Positions 50,889 through 59,856 of a stretch of DNA of 64,000 nucleotides are shown piece by piece. The DNA comes from an uncultured Brachyspira sp. Lineage in GTDB: Bacteria > Spirochaetota > Brachyspiria > Brachyspirales > Brachyspiraceae. The notes beneath the pieces were generated by a model. The model ran no database searches and was not told where the DNA came from. It was given only the letters and a program-made list of their open reading frames with translations. The stretch spans positions 1 to 64,000 of the forward strand of contig NZ_CASEGO010000005.1 of the NCBI RefSeq assembly GCF_949287625.1, in the 5' to 3' direction. The position numbers were made by a program, and so were the translations under genes. Each line of letters begins with the position of its first letter. The first letter of the stretch is position 1.

Positions 50889-51302
50889 ATGATATTAAAT
50901 TTGGATAGTCTGAAAAAATCTATAATAGCATTAGAAAAATCAATCAATGTATATGATAGAATTAAAACAGATGATGAAGATTTAATGCTTACAATAAGAT
51001 CTGGAGTAATACAAAACTTTGAAATAGCTTTTGAACAAAGCTGGAAATTTATACAAAGATGGCTCAATGAGAATATAAATCCAGACATAACTAGCGGTAT
51101 AACTAAAAAAGAATTATTCAGATTGGCAGCTAAACATTTACTTATAGATGATGTTGAAAAATGGATAAAATTTAAAGATGCCGGAAATTCTGCTTCTCAT
51201 ATTTATTCAAATGAAGTTTCTCTGGAAGTGATTAATGAAGCAGAAGCATTTTTACCTTATGCAAAATATCTTTTAAAACGTTTAGAGGAAAATAATGAAT
51301 GA
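50889..51302 (+). CDS. HEPN-type nucleotidyltransferase substrate-binding protein (HI0074 family)
   Basis: About 137 residues, helical, with the family pattern SGVIQNFEIAFEQSWKFIQRWL and a C-terminal WIKFKDAGNSASHIYS. It is paired with a MNT-type nucleotidyltransferase gene by a 4-bp overlap, a toxin-antitoxin-like arrangement in which HEPN is the RNase and MNT AMPylates it. The usual RNxxxH reads GNSASH here, so the catalytic Arg is missing and RNase activity is doubtful. ATG 50889 follows AAGG; an upstream ATG at 50859 lies in the terminator. Confidence 0.85.
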   Translation: MILNLDSLKKSIIALEKSINVYDRIKTDDEDLMLTIRSGVIQNFEIAFEQSWKFIQRWLNENINPDITSGITKKELFRLAAKHLLIDDVEKWIKFKDAGNSASHIYSNEVSLEVINEAEAFLPYAKYLLKRLEENNE

Positions 51303-51601
51303 TTAGCCTAACTGAAAATGAAATTCAAATTATCAAAGATATTCTAAAAAAACATATAAAAAATGGAAAAGTATATTTATTTGGTTCAAGAGTAAAAGGT
51401 ACAAATAAAAAATTTTCAGATATTGATATAGTCATAGATATTAATACCAAATTATCATTAAATGAGATGTCAAGAATAAAAGATGATTTTGAAGAAAGTG
51501 ATTTAATTTATGTTGCTGATATTATCGATTATAATGCTATAGAGGATAGTTTTAAGAGCATTATAGATAATGAAAAAGTATTAATATATGAAACTGTCTA
51601 A
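51299..51601 (+). CDS. MNT-type nucleotidyltransferase (antitoxin-like)
   Basis: 100 residues. The polymerase-beta-like motif VYLFGSRVKGTNKKFSDIDIVID (GSx10-12DxD) is complete, so AMP transfer is plausible. It overlaps the HEPN gene by ATGA, indicating coupled translation. It is the smaller, putative antitoxin component. Confidence 0.88.
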   Translation: MISLTENEIQIIKDILKKHIKNGKVYLFGSRVKGTNKKFSDIDIVIDINTKLSLNEMSRIKDDFEESDLIYVADIIDYNAIEDSFKSIIDNEKVLIYETV

Positions 51602-51682
51602 AATTAAAATATTTTAATTAGTTAATCATATTTTTTTTCGATATTAAAAAATAATAATTTTTAATATTAGAAAGCTAAATAT

Positions 51683-51739
51683 AAAAATTGTGAGCATATA
51701 GCAAATTCATTTGCTATATATTTTTAGCGAACAATTTTT
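51683..51739 (+). repeat. Nested-hairpin repeat (family 2), copy e
   Basis: Outer arms AAAAATTGT (51683-51691) and ACAATTTTT (51731-51739). The inner arms ATATAGCAAAT/ATTTGCTATAT pair perfectly around TC. Junctions GAG and TTAGCGA match copy d, although the inner stem sequence is entirely different. It lies 50 bp before the OppA-like gene. Confidence 0.78.
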
Positions 51740-51788
51740 ATTAGCAATAATAAGAAAAATAATAATTTTAAGTTAGGGATATGATTTT

Positions 51789-53405
51789 ATGAAAAAGAAT
51801 ATATTAATTACAGTTTTTTTATTTATAATAATTTGTTTTTTGATATCTTGTTCTAAAGAGCCTAAAAATATTTTAAATGAGATAACAGTTTCTGTAGGTC
51901 CTGAACCTCAAACAATAGATCCTACTATAAACTCAGCAGTAGATGCTATGATATATACAACACATTTATTTGAAAATCTTACTATTAAAGATGAAAATGG
52001 AAATATAATACCAGGTGCTGCTGAAAGCTGGGTATCGTCTAATAATAACACAATATATATTTTTAATATTAGAAGCAATGCAAAATGGTGCGACGGAATG
52101 GACGTAACAGCTGATGATTTTGTTTATGCTTGGAGGCGTATAGCTGACCCTAAAAACGGAGCATCATATTCCATACTTTTAGATGTTATAAAAAATGCAA
52201 GCGATATTATGATGGGAAAAAAGGATAAAAATACATTAGGAGTAAAAGCTTTAGATAATAAAACTTTATATGTAGAGTTAGAATATCCTGTACCTTATTT
52301 TCCGGAGATGGCAGCTCATACTGCATATACGCCTTTGCGTGAAGATATTGTAAGTCAAGATGAAGACGGCTGGACTTTAAAAACTGATACTATGGTTGGA
52401 AACGGAGCTTTTCAGATTGTAAGATGGGATCATAATTCAAGGCTAGTTGTACGCAAAAATACAGATTATTGGAATTATAAAGAGATTAAGCCAGATATAA
52501 TAAATTTTGAGTTTGTAGATAATGATAATACAGCTATGTCTGCAATTTTAAACGGAGAGATATCTTTTTATCATAATGCTCCTATTAATGACAGAGCAAA
52601 ACTTATTGAAGATGGAGTTGCTAGGGTAGTTCCTAATGTATCACTTTATTTTTATGAGGTTAATCATACTAAAGCTCCTTTTAATGATGAGAGAGTTAGA
52701 AAGGCTATTTCTTTAGCTATAGATAGAGAATATATAGTAAATAATATAATGAAGGCTGGAGAAAAACCTGCAGCTGCCATAGTACCTTATAATATAAAAG
52801 ATGTTTACGGTACTAATGATTTCAGATATCAAAAAGACGGATATTTTTCTGTTAATAGCGAAGACTATAATAAAAATGTTGAAGAGGCTAGGGCTTTGCT
52901 TGCAGAGGCTGGGTATCCTAATGGGGAAGGTTTTCCAGTATTTGAATTTTTAACTAATCCAGGATTTCATGTAACTATTGCAGAAAGTGTGCAGTCTATG
53001 CTTAAAGAGGCACTTAATATAAATATGGTAATAAGGCAGGAAGAATGGGCTGTACTGCTTCAGACTAGAAGAGATGGAAATTTTGATATGGCGAGACAGG
53101 GCTGGATAGGAGGATACAACAGTCCTCAGGCATTTTTATCTTTGGTAAAAACAGGTTATGTTCTTAATGAGGGAAGATATAGTAATGCTGAGTTTGACAA
53201 AGCTTTGTATGATGCTGCACTCTCTCAAAGTGATTTAGAGAGAAGTGAATATCTGCATAAAGCTGAAAGTATAGCTATGGACGATATGGCTATTATACCT
53301 ATATTCTATTATTCTGGTACTGTTATGCAGAATAAAAAACTTAATGATGTAATTTACGATATATTTGGAATATATAATTTTAGTAGGGCATATATGTCAG
53401 AGTAA
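51789..53405 (+). CDS. Oligopeptide ABC transporter substrate-binding lipoprotein (OppA/DppA type)
   Basis: 538 residues, lipobox LISC (Cys near residue 21). Family-5 binding-protein features are PEPQTIDPTINSAVDAMIYTTHLFENL, GNIIPGAAESW, WCDGMDVTADDFVYAWRRIADP, VRKAISLAIDREYIV and a C-terminal DDMAIIPIFYYSGTVMQNKKL. It binds peptides outside the inner membrane. No permease or ATPase gene is adjacent, so it must use a transporter encoded elsewhere. Confidence 0.92.
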   Translation: MKKNILITVFLFIIICFLISCSKEPKNILNEITVSVGPEPQTIDPTINSAVDAMIYTTHLFENLTIKDENGNIIPGAAESWVSSNNNTIYIFNIRSNAKWCDGMDVTADDFVYAWRRIADPKNGASYSILLDVIKNASDIMMGKKDKNTLGVKALDNKTLYVELEYPVPYFPEMAAHTAYTPLREDIVSQDEDGWTLKTDTMVGNGAFQIVRWDHNSRLVVRKNTDYWNYKEIKPDIINFEFVDNDNTAMSAILNGEISFYHNAPINDRAKLIEDGVARVVPNVSLYFYEVNHTKAPFNDERVRKAISLAIDREYIVNNIMKAGEKPAAAIVPYNIKDVYGTNDFRYQKDGYFSVNSEDYNKNVEEARALLAEAGYPNGEGFPVFEFLTNPGFHVTIAESVQSMLKEALNINMVIRQEEWAVLLQTRRDGNFDMARQGWIGGYNSPQAFLSLVKTGYVLNEGRYSNAEFDKALYDAALSQSDLERSEYLHKAESIAMDDMAIIPIFYYSGTVMQNKKLNDVIYDIFGIYNFSRAYMSE

Positions 53406-53474
53406 TTATATTATGATTTTTTACAATTATAATTACATAGTGTTTTTATATACAAATGATAATGGAGAATACAT

Positions 53475-54236
53475 ATGAATGAAGATATTAAGTTTATAAC
53501 CGATTTTCTAAAATGTGATTACGAGATACTTGATGGCGGACTTGAAGATGACACTGATATAATGAATTGGTATAAAGAAAATCTTGAAAAAGGAAAAAAA
53601 GAAGGATATACACCTCTAATTATAATACCAAGTGAGATGCTTACTGAGGCAATAGAGTGTTTTTTGGAAGATAATGACTGCGATATAGAAGATTCAAGAA
53701 AATTAATAAATGAGTACATAGAAAAGTCAAAAGATATAGACTATAAAAAATATTTGAATCAAAATGTAGAAGATATTTATGAAGATAAAGAATATATTGA
53801 AGAGATAAAAAAATCATTCAATGCTCCTATAGAAGGAGGATTTGAAGTATTTGATAGTTTTGGTTCATATTATGATTATGAAACTAAAAGTACTGTTGAT
53901 TTAATATTAGCAAAAATTCCTACTGTTAATCCTTATGAATTGGCATGCTATATCCCTATGGGCGGATTTAATGACTGTCCAAATCCAGAGACTCAGACTG
54001 CTATTTTTAAATATTGGTATGAAAAATATAATGCTTATCCAGCTGTAGTTGGATATGATACTTGGGAGATTTTTGTTCAAAAACTTCCTAATACAGAAGA
54101 AGATGCTAAAGAGCTTGCTATAGAACATTATTATTTTTGTTTGGATAGGGTTGATCAATATTGCGAAAATTATGATCATGGAAAATTAGCAGGCACATTA
54201 TTAAAATCTAATGTTTGGTATTTTTGGTGGGATTAA
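53475..54236 (+). CDS. DUF4253 domain-containing protein
   Basis: 253 residues, acidic, with no signal peptide. The C-terminal half has the DUF4253 pattern: WYEKYNAYPAVVGYDTWEIFV, AKELAIEHYYFCLDRVDQ and a final LLKSNVWYFWWD. The function of this family is unknown; some members sit in toxin-immunity loci, but no toxin is visible here. The gene is monocistronic, directly before a GC-core repeat element. Confidence 0.8.
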   Translation: MNEDIKFITDFLKCDYEILDGGLEDDTDIMNWYKENLEKGKKEGYTPLIIIPSEMLTEAIECFLEDNDCDIEDSRKLINEYIEKSKDIDYKKYLNQNVEDIYEDKEYIEEIKKSFNAPIEGGFEVFDSFGSYYDYETKSTVDLILAKIPTVNPYELACYIPMGGFNDCPNPETQTAIFKYWYEKYNAYPAVVGYDTWEIFVQKLPNTEEDAKELAIEHYYFCLDRVDQYCENYDHGKLAGTLLKSNVWYFWWD

Positions 54237-54245
54237 TATTTATTA

Positions 54246-54765
54246 TACTTGTTTTAAAACATATAGATATATACTAAAAATTCTTAGGTTTGTCAAAAGT
54301 TAGTTTTTTTAATTTATTGTTTGTAGTGGCTTTGCCCTACGAAGTACACAGTCGTGCCACACTCCAGCTTCTTTTGCCGTCCGCTCTGCCTACTCGGTGG
54401 TGACCCATACGAAGTACGCCTCACTCTGTGTGCCGTAGGCAGGCGAGAAGCAGGCACAGCCCGTTGTTGCGAAGGACGGCATTTTTTAACTAAAATATAG
54501 ATTTTAAACTTATTTTATTAATACTCAATAATACTTTATAATATTCATAAGTTATCATTACATTTATAAATAATTAAAATTTGACAAACTGTATTTGTTT
54601 AGGTATATATTGTAAGTTTTTAAATTATATATTTAAGCTTTTAAAATTCAGTTTTTCAATGATTATAGCTATATATGTTTTAAGATATTTTATATTCTTA
54701 AAAGATTAAAACACATATATAATTTACTAAATTAAAAACAATATGAATAAGTTTTAAAACAAGTA
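54246..54765. repeat. GC-core element with nested inverted repeats (copy R6)
   Basis: The outer ends TACTTGTTTTAAAAC (54246-54260) and GTTTTAAAACAAGTA (54751-54765) are perfect inverted repeats. Inside lie the 28-nt family ends at 54269-54296 and 54581-54608, each with TTGACA, a 17-nt spacer and TATAT toward the outside. The GC-rich core (about 54335-54485) repeats, in inverse orientation, pieces seen at 10.3 and 44.75 kb. The element ends 11 bp from the stop of the YheO-type gene. Confidence 0.75.
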
Positions 54766-54775
54766 CGATATATTT

Positions 54776-55444
54776 TTATGTATATTTTCTTATATTTGAA
54801 TAAACTGTATGAACTGAAATATGAAGTTTTTCAGCTAATGCTTCAACAGAACCTTTTAATTGAAAAAATCCTATTTTATGAAGTTTTAATATAATCTGTT
54901 TATTTTTCTCCTGATTTGGTATTGACATATCTAGTATTATATCATTAATATTTTTATTGAGTATAGATTTTATCATGTCGTCAATATTTGAACTATAATT
55001 TTCAGAATGAGTATGCTCTTCACTATCATTTTTATTTATAGAAAATTCTCTCATAAAATCTATGAGGCTTACTTCCATATTTATATTGATGCATAATAAA
55101 CCGATTAATTTGTCTTTATTTTTTATAGGTATTGTAACGGACTTGCACCTATCTCCGTTTGGAAATTTTGATTCATAAGATTCTAAAAATTTTTTATCTT
55201 TATGCACTGAGTTTATAAGCTCTAAAGCCAAATCAGTTATAGGTGCTCCTACATCTCTTGAAGAATTATGCCCGTTTTCTATGAATAAAACCGCATGTTC
55301 ATAATTATCTAATGAATGAACCAACACTTCGCAATATGTTCCGAATATATTTGCTATTCCTTTTACTGCATTTTCATATGATTGTATTATAGCCCTATCC
55401 GTATCATCTAATACTACAGAACCAGACTTAGTATAATTATCCAT
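54776..55444 (-). CDS. YheO-type PAS/HTH transcriptional regulator
   Basis: About 222 residues. The N-terminal YheO-like PAS domain (IANIFGTYCEVLVHSL, HAVLFIENGHNSSRDVGAPITDLAL, CKSVTIPIKNKDKLIGLLCINI) is followed by a C-terminal helix-turn-helix (GSVEALAEKLHISVHTVYSNIRKY). It is divergent from the C-S lyase and symporter genes and probably regulates them. DauR-type relatives control amino-acid catabolism. ATG 55444 follows TGGGGT; an earlier in-frame start at 55537 is unlikely. Confidence 0.87.
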   Translation of the reverse strand: MDNYTKSGSVVLDDTDRAIIQSYENAVKGIANIFGTYCEVLVHSLDNYEHAVLFIENGHNSSRDVGAPITDLALELINSVHKDKKFLESYESKFPNGDRCKSVTIPIKNKDKLIGLLCININMEVSLIDFMREFSINKNDSEEHTHSENYSSNIDDMIKSILNKNINDIILDMSIPNQEKNKQIILKLHKIGFFQLKGSVEALAEKLHISVHTVYSNIRKYT

Positions 55445-55543
55445 AAAATTACCCCATTGATTATTATTAAATGTATTATATCTTATAATTTTATAAAAAA
55501 CAAATATAAAATATAAAAATAATATATAAACTATCAAATTTTG

Positions 55544-55571
55544 TTGACAGTATAAACTATTTGTATATACT
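55544..55571 (+). promoter_or_regulatory. Sigma70-like promoter of the C-S lyase/symporter operon
   Basis: TTGACA (55544-55549), a 16-nt spacer and TATACT (55566-55571). AGTATA (55549-55554) and TATACT (55566-55571) form an inverted repeat across the promoter, a candidate operator for the divergent regulator. Confidence 0.6.
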
Positions 55572-55600
55572 ATATTATATATTTAATTAAGGAATATTTT

Positions 55601-56800
55601 ATGACAATAGAAGAATTTAACAGCAAGTATTTAGTAAACAGAGAAGGTACAAATTCTCAAAAATGGGACACAATAAAAGACAGGAGATTTAAGGTAGGCG
55701 GACTTATACCTATGTGGGTTGCAGATATGGAATTCAGAGCTCCTGATGAAGTAATAGAGGCTTTAAATAAAAGAGTAAGCCATGGAGTTTTTGGATATAC
55801 TGTTTTATGGGACAGTTATTTTGAAGCATTTTTTAATTGGCAGAAAAAAAGATATAATATAGACTTAAAAGAAGAATGGATAAATTTTTCAACTGGACTT
55901 GTAACTGCATTATATTGGCTTGTTAATACATATACAAATAAAGGCGACAGTGTTGTAATACTTACACCTGTTTATTATCCTTTTCATAATGCAGTTAAAG
56001 ATAATGAAAGAAATTTGATTAAATGTGAGTTAAAAAACGATAACGGAGTATTTTCTATAGATTTTGAAAAGTTAGAAGATGATATAGTAAAAAACAATGT
56101 AAAATTAATGATATTCTGCAATCCTCATAATCCAGCTGGCAGGGTATGGACTGATGAAGAAATAGATAAAACTTTTGATATATGTAAAAGACATAATGTA
56201 TATATTGTTTCCGATGAAATTCACCAAGATATAAATTTGGGTTTTCGCCCATTTATTTCAGCACTTTCTATAAAAAATAAAGATAAATATTTGGACAGAT
56301 TAGTTGTTTTAACTTCGCCTTCAAAAACGTTTAATTTGGCATGTCTTCTAAACTCTCATATAGTTATACCAGATGAAAAAATGAGAGAAAAATATAATAA
56401 ATATGTTAATACTGTAAATAGAACAGAATTAAGTTTGCTTGGTATGGTAGCAGCAGAAGCAGCATACAGATACGGAGAAGATTGGGTTGACGGACTTTTA
56501 AAAACAATAAGACGCAATTATGAATATATAAGAGATGAATTAAAAGCAAAAGTTCCAGAAATAATAACTAGCCCTTTAGAAGGTACTTATTTGCCTTTTA
56601 TAGATTTAAGAAAAGTTGTTAATCCAGAGAGAGTAAAAGAGTTTATACAAGATGACTGTAAAATAGCTATAGATTTCGGTGAATGGTTTTCTGATAATTG
56701 TAAAGGATTTATAAGAGTTAATGTTGCAACTGATTTTAAATACATAGAGGAGTTTGTAAATAAAGTATCTTCACAATTAAAAAATAAAAATTATAAATAA
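55601..56800 (+). CDS. PatB/MalY family pyridoxal-phosphate C-S lyase
   Basis: 399 residues. Family features are WVADMEFRAPDEVIEALNKRV, HGVFGYT, CNPHNPAGRVWT, VSDEIHQDI and the Schiff-base region LTSPSKTFNLA. Such enzymes cleave cystathionine or cysteine S-conjugates to release a thiol or sulfide, ammonia and pyruvate. AAGGAA precedes the ATG. It is co-transcribed with an amino-acid symporter 17 bp downstream, which suggests uptake and breakdown of a sulfur amino acid. Confidence 0.92.
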   Translation: MTIEEFNSKYLVNREGTNSQKWDTIKDRRFKVGGLIPMWVADMEFRAPDEVIEALNKRVSHGVFGYTVLWDSYFEAFFNWQKKRYNIDLKEEWINFSTGLVTALYWLVNTYTNKGDSVVILTPVYYPFHNAVKDNERNLIKCELKNDNGVFSIDFEKLEDDIVKNNVKLMIFCNPHNPAGRVWTDEEIDKTFDICKRHNVYIVSDEIHQDINLGFRPFISALSIKNKDKYLDRLVVLTSPSKTFNLACLLNSHIVIPDEKMREKYNKYVNTVNRTELSLLGMVAAEAAYRYGEDWVDGLLKTIRRNYEYIRDELKAKVPEIITSPLEGTYLPFIDLRKVVNPERVKEFIQDDCKIAIDFGEWFSDNCKGFIRVNVATDFKYIEEFVNKVSSQLKNKNYK

Positions 56801-56817
56801 AAAATAGGAGGCATAAT

Positions 56818-58053
56818 ATGAAAAGTTCTTTCTGGAAAAATTACAGATTTCCTATACTTTTAGTTTCAGGAGTAGTAATTGGAAGTATATTGGGTATAAT
56901 ATTGAAAGAAAAAGCTGCTGTATTAAAACCTTTTGGGGATATTTTTATTAATATACTTTTCACAGTAGTAGTTCCTTTGATATTTTTATCTATTACCAAC
57001 TCTATTATTCAGATGGACGATATGAAAAGATTAGGAAAAATAGTAGCTTCAATGTTTGTAGTATTTATTATTACTGGACTTATTGCAGCAACTATAATGA
57101 TAATTACAGTAAGGGTATTTAATCCAGCTGAAGGTTTCCAAATTCCTATAACTCAGGTAGAAGAGCCTAATCCTCCTAAAGTATCAGAACAGTTGGTAAA
57201 AATGATAACAGTTACAGATTTTAAAGATTTGCTTTCTATAAGCAACATGCTTCCTCTTATAGTATTTTCTTTATTCTTTGGTTTTTCTATAAAGTTGGTA
57301 GGAGAAAAAGCTAAACCTCTTGTTGCTGTTATTGACGGTGCTACATTGGCATTGATGAAATTGGTAAGTATTATAATGTATTATGCTCCTATAGGTTTGG
57401 GTGCTTATTTTGCCAATTTAGTAGGTAAGTTCGGACCAGAATTGATAGGTACTTATGCCAGAGCATGTGCTGTTTATTATCCTGCTGCATTTTTGTACTT
57501 TATTATTTTCTTCCCTATATATGGTTATATTGCTGCTGGAAAATACGGTGTAAAATCTATGAAGTATTTGATAACTCCTATGATAACATCATTATCAACA
57601 CAAAGCTCTATTGCTACACTTCCTATCAACTTGGAAGCATCTGAAAAAATAGGAATAAGCGAAGATGTTAGAAATATAGTTTTACCTATAGGTGCAACTG
57701 CTCATATGGATGGAACTTGTTTAAGCGGAATATTAAAAATAGCTTTTCTTTACGGAGTATTTGGAATGAATTTTACAGGTATTGAAGTTTGGCTTGGTTC
57801 TATAGTATTTGTAGTACTTGCAGGTATGGCTAATGGTGCAATACCGGGCGGAGGACTTATCAGTGAAATGTTAATAGTTTCTATATATGGTTTTCCTCCA
57901 GAGGCTTTCCCTCTAATAGCTACTATTGGCATACTAGTTGACCCTCCTGCTACTATGGTTAATTCTGTTGGTGATAATGTGGCTGGTATGTTAGTTTCAA
58001 GAATAGTTGAAGGAAAAGATTGGTTTAAACATGCTATTAAAAGCTCTAATTAA
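56818..58053 (+). CDS. Dicarboxylate/amino acid:cation symporter (DAACS family)
   Basis: 411 residues with eight or more hydrophobic segments. Signatures are the Ser-rich hairpin TSLSTQSSIATLPINLEAS, GATAHMDGTCL and the second hairpin ANGAIPGGGLISEMLIV, then VDPPATMVNSVGDNVAGMLVSRI. It resembles GltP/TcyP-type transporters; cystine or a related amino acid is likely from the neighbouring C-S lyase. AGGAGG precedes the ATG. Confidence 0.92.
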   Translation: MKSSFWKNYRFPILLVSGVVIGSILGIILKEKAAVLKPFGDIFINILFTVVVPLIFLSITNSIIQMDDMKRLGKIVASMFVVFIITGLIAATIMIITVRVFNPAEGFQIPITQVEEPNPPKVSEQLVKMITVTDFKDLLSISNMLPLIVFSLFFGFSIKLVGEKAKPLVAVIDGATLALMKLVSIIMYYAPIGLGAYFANLVGKFGPELIGTYARACAVYYPAAFLYFIIFFPIYGYIAAGKYGVKSMKYLITPMITSLSTQSSIATLPINLEASEKIGISEDVRNIVLPIGATAHMDGTCLSGILKIAFLYGVFGMNFTGIEVWLGSIVFVVLAGMANGAIPGGGLISEMLIVSIYGFPPEAFPLIATIGILVDPPATMVNSVGDNVAGMLVSRIVEGKDWFKHAIKSSN

Positions 58054-58122
58054 AAAATAAATATTTATTGCTATTTATTATGTGTTTACTTTTATAATAT
58101 ATCCTATAAAGAGTTATTAAAA

Positions 58123-58157
58123 AAGCGGTAAAGATTAATTAATAATCTTTGCCGCTT
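58123..58157 (-). terminator. Terminator of the PepSY-like gene
   Basis: AAGCGG/CCGCTT and AAAGATTA/TAATCTTT form a long stem with one internal mismatch. Read on the minus strand it ends in CCGCTTTTTT. It may also stop plus-strand transcription from the symporter gene. Confidence 0.8.
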
Positions 58158-58178
58158 ATTAATTATAATGGCTTAAAA

Positions 58179-58610
58179 TTAGTCGTCGAATTTTTGTCCC
58201 ATAATCTGACCGTTGCCTGTTACCATAACTTCCATCATATTATTTAATTTGATTTTATAGTTTCCCCATTCTTTTTCAGCATCTATTATAGCAGCCTGAG
58301 GATAAGCATTTTTTACAGCCTGTACAACAGCAGGAGGAAAAGCAGCATCTGGTATAGGAGCATATTCACTATCTATATTTTCCCAATCACCATTTCCTAA
58401 AAAGTCTATAGATACTCCGTTTGATAATTTAACATCAAATTTTCTTCCATCTCTTTCCACTTTCCATATCTGAACACCCGGAAATACTCTCTGTATAAAT
58501 GATGTAGCATTTGCAGGTAAAGCAGAAGGCGGAACTACCCAATCATCAGCAAAAAGACTTGAAGCTGATAATACCACTAATGATAAAAATAAAATAGATA
58601 ATTTTTTCAT
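58179..58610 (-). CDS. Secreted PepSY-like domain protein
   Basis: 143 residues with a cleavable signal peptide (LSILFLSLVVLSASSLFA). Two PepSY-like repeats follow (LPANATSFIQRVFPGVQIWKVERDGRKFDVKLSNG and FPPAVVQAVKNAYPQAAIIDAEKEWGNYKIKLNN), the pattern of the DUF2874/beta-lactamase-inhibitor-like family. Location is periplasmic; function is unknown. AAGGAG precedes the ATG. It is monocistronic, with promoter and terminator. Confidence 0.87.
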   Translation of the reverse strand: MKKLSILFLSLVVLSASSLFADDWVVPPSALPANATSFIQRVFPGVQIWKVERDGRKFDVKLSNGVSIDFLGNGDWENIDSEYAPIPDAAFPPAVVQAVKNAYPQAAIIDAEKEWGNYKIKLNNMMEVMVTGNGQIMGQKFDD

Positions 58611-58665
58611 GAGTTACTCTCCTTAATTTGTTATTTATTGTTTGTAAATTATCTTTACAATTATA

Positions 58666-58693
58666 AGTATAGCATTTTTTAAATAATTGTCAA
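58666..58693 (-). promoter_or_regulatory. Sigma70-like promoter of the PepSY-like gene
   Basis: On the minus strand TTGACA (58688-58693), a 16-nt spacer and TATACT (58666-58671), about 56 bp before the start codon. Confidence 0.68.
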
Positions 58694-58742
58694 GTTTATT
58701 TACAATTATTTTACTATTTTTTTACATAAAATTTTATTTTTG

Positions 58743-59753
58743 TTATATATTTTTTATCTTTTTTATAAACTCTCTTAAATCCTTTGATAAAGGAGCTTTT
58801 ACTTTCATTAATTTATCAGTAATAGGGTGATTAAACTCCAAACTATAAGCATGCAAAGCCTGTCTATGAAAAAAATCTTCAGGTATAATATTTTTTTCTA
58901 TAAAATCATCAAAGACCTTAGGTCCGTATTTTCCGTATATTTTATCCCCAACCATATAAAGATTTTTTGAGTAAAGATGAACTCTAATTTGATGCATTCT
59001 TCCAGTATATAATCTCGCCATAACAACAGCATAATCACCAAAACGTTTAATCGTTTTGAATGCTGTTTTTGAATATTTTGAACCTTCTATATTTTCTTTA
59101 TGTAAAGTTTGAAAACGTCTGTAATATTTATGCCCGCTTTCAAGCATATATCCTTCTACTATAAAATTATCTTCAATATTTTGAGCATTTTCCACTACAG
59201 CAATATAAGTTTTCTTTATTTTCTTTTTAGTATTTTTTCTCCTTGCAATCATAGCACAAAATTTAGATGCCGTTTCATGTCCTCTTGACATAACAACACA
59301 GCCGCTAGTTTCTCTGTCTATTCTGTTTAACATATTTATATTGCAGTTAAGCATTTGTTTTACAATAGTATGAAGCGTATTATGATAATATTTACCAGAA
59401 GGTATAACAGGAAGATTAGCAGGCTTATTTGCTATTATCAAATCTCCGTCATCATATACAATAGTTACATTTTTATCAACTTCAGGTTCTTTCATTCCTA
59501 TAATATGGTACTCTATTTCATCGCCTTTATTTACAGTTCTAGTATATTTTACTTTTCTTCCGTTTAAAAGTACCAAACCTTGTCCTATTAAATCCTGCCA
59601 TTTATTTCTTGAATAATAAGAAAATCTATCTCCCATATATTTATCTAACCTTATACACTCATCAATATTTTCTTCTATACGGCATTTTCTCACAACAGAT
59701 TTTTGGTATATATCCTCTGTGTTTAAATGTAATTTATTTTTAGCTTTTTTCAT
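58743..59753 (-). CDS. RluA family pseudouridine synthase
   Basis: About 336 residues. An N-terminal S4-like RNA-binding segment (IRLDKYMGDRFSYYSRNKWQDLIGQGLVLLNGRKVKYTRTVNKGDEI) precedes the catalytic domain with NRIDRETSGCVVMSR, whose Asp is the family nucleophile, and GRMHQIRVHL. It modifies uridines in rRNA or tRNA; the target is unknown. The ATG at 59753 gives a normal start. A longer frame to 59852 begins at TTG in GC-rich DNA and adds no family sequence. Confidence 0.88.
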   Translation of the reverse strand: MKKAKNKLHLNTEDIYQKSVVRKCRIEENIDECIRLDKYMGDRFSYYSRNKWQDLIGQGLVLLNGRKVKYTRTVNKGDEIEYHIIGMKEPEVDKNVTIVYDDGDLIIANKPANLPVIPSGKYYHNTLHTIVKQMLNCNINMLNRIDRETSGCVVMSRGHETASKFCAMIARRKNTKKKIKKTYIAVVENAQNIEDNFIVEGYMLESGHKYYRRFQTLHKENIEGSKYSKTAFKTIKRFGDYAVVMARLYTGRMHQIRVHLYSKNLYMVGDKIYGKYGPKVFDDFIEKNIIPEDFFHRQALHAYSLEFNHPITDKLMKVKAPLSKDLREFIKKIKNI

Positions 59754-59856
59754 ATTATTTATTATACTTAAAAAATAATATTCTGTCAAAACATTATAAA
59801 AAGGGGCAGAAGCTAGAATTACCCCCCGCCCGCAGCAACAAACTTTAAACAAACTT

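Noticed and set aside
59754..59852. N-terminal extension of the RluA-type protein
   Set aside because: It would begin at TTG, pass through GC-rich repeat-like DNA (Cys-Cys-Cys-Gly) and has no family match. ATG 59753 gives the expected start.
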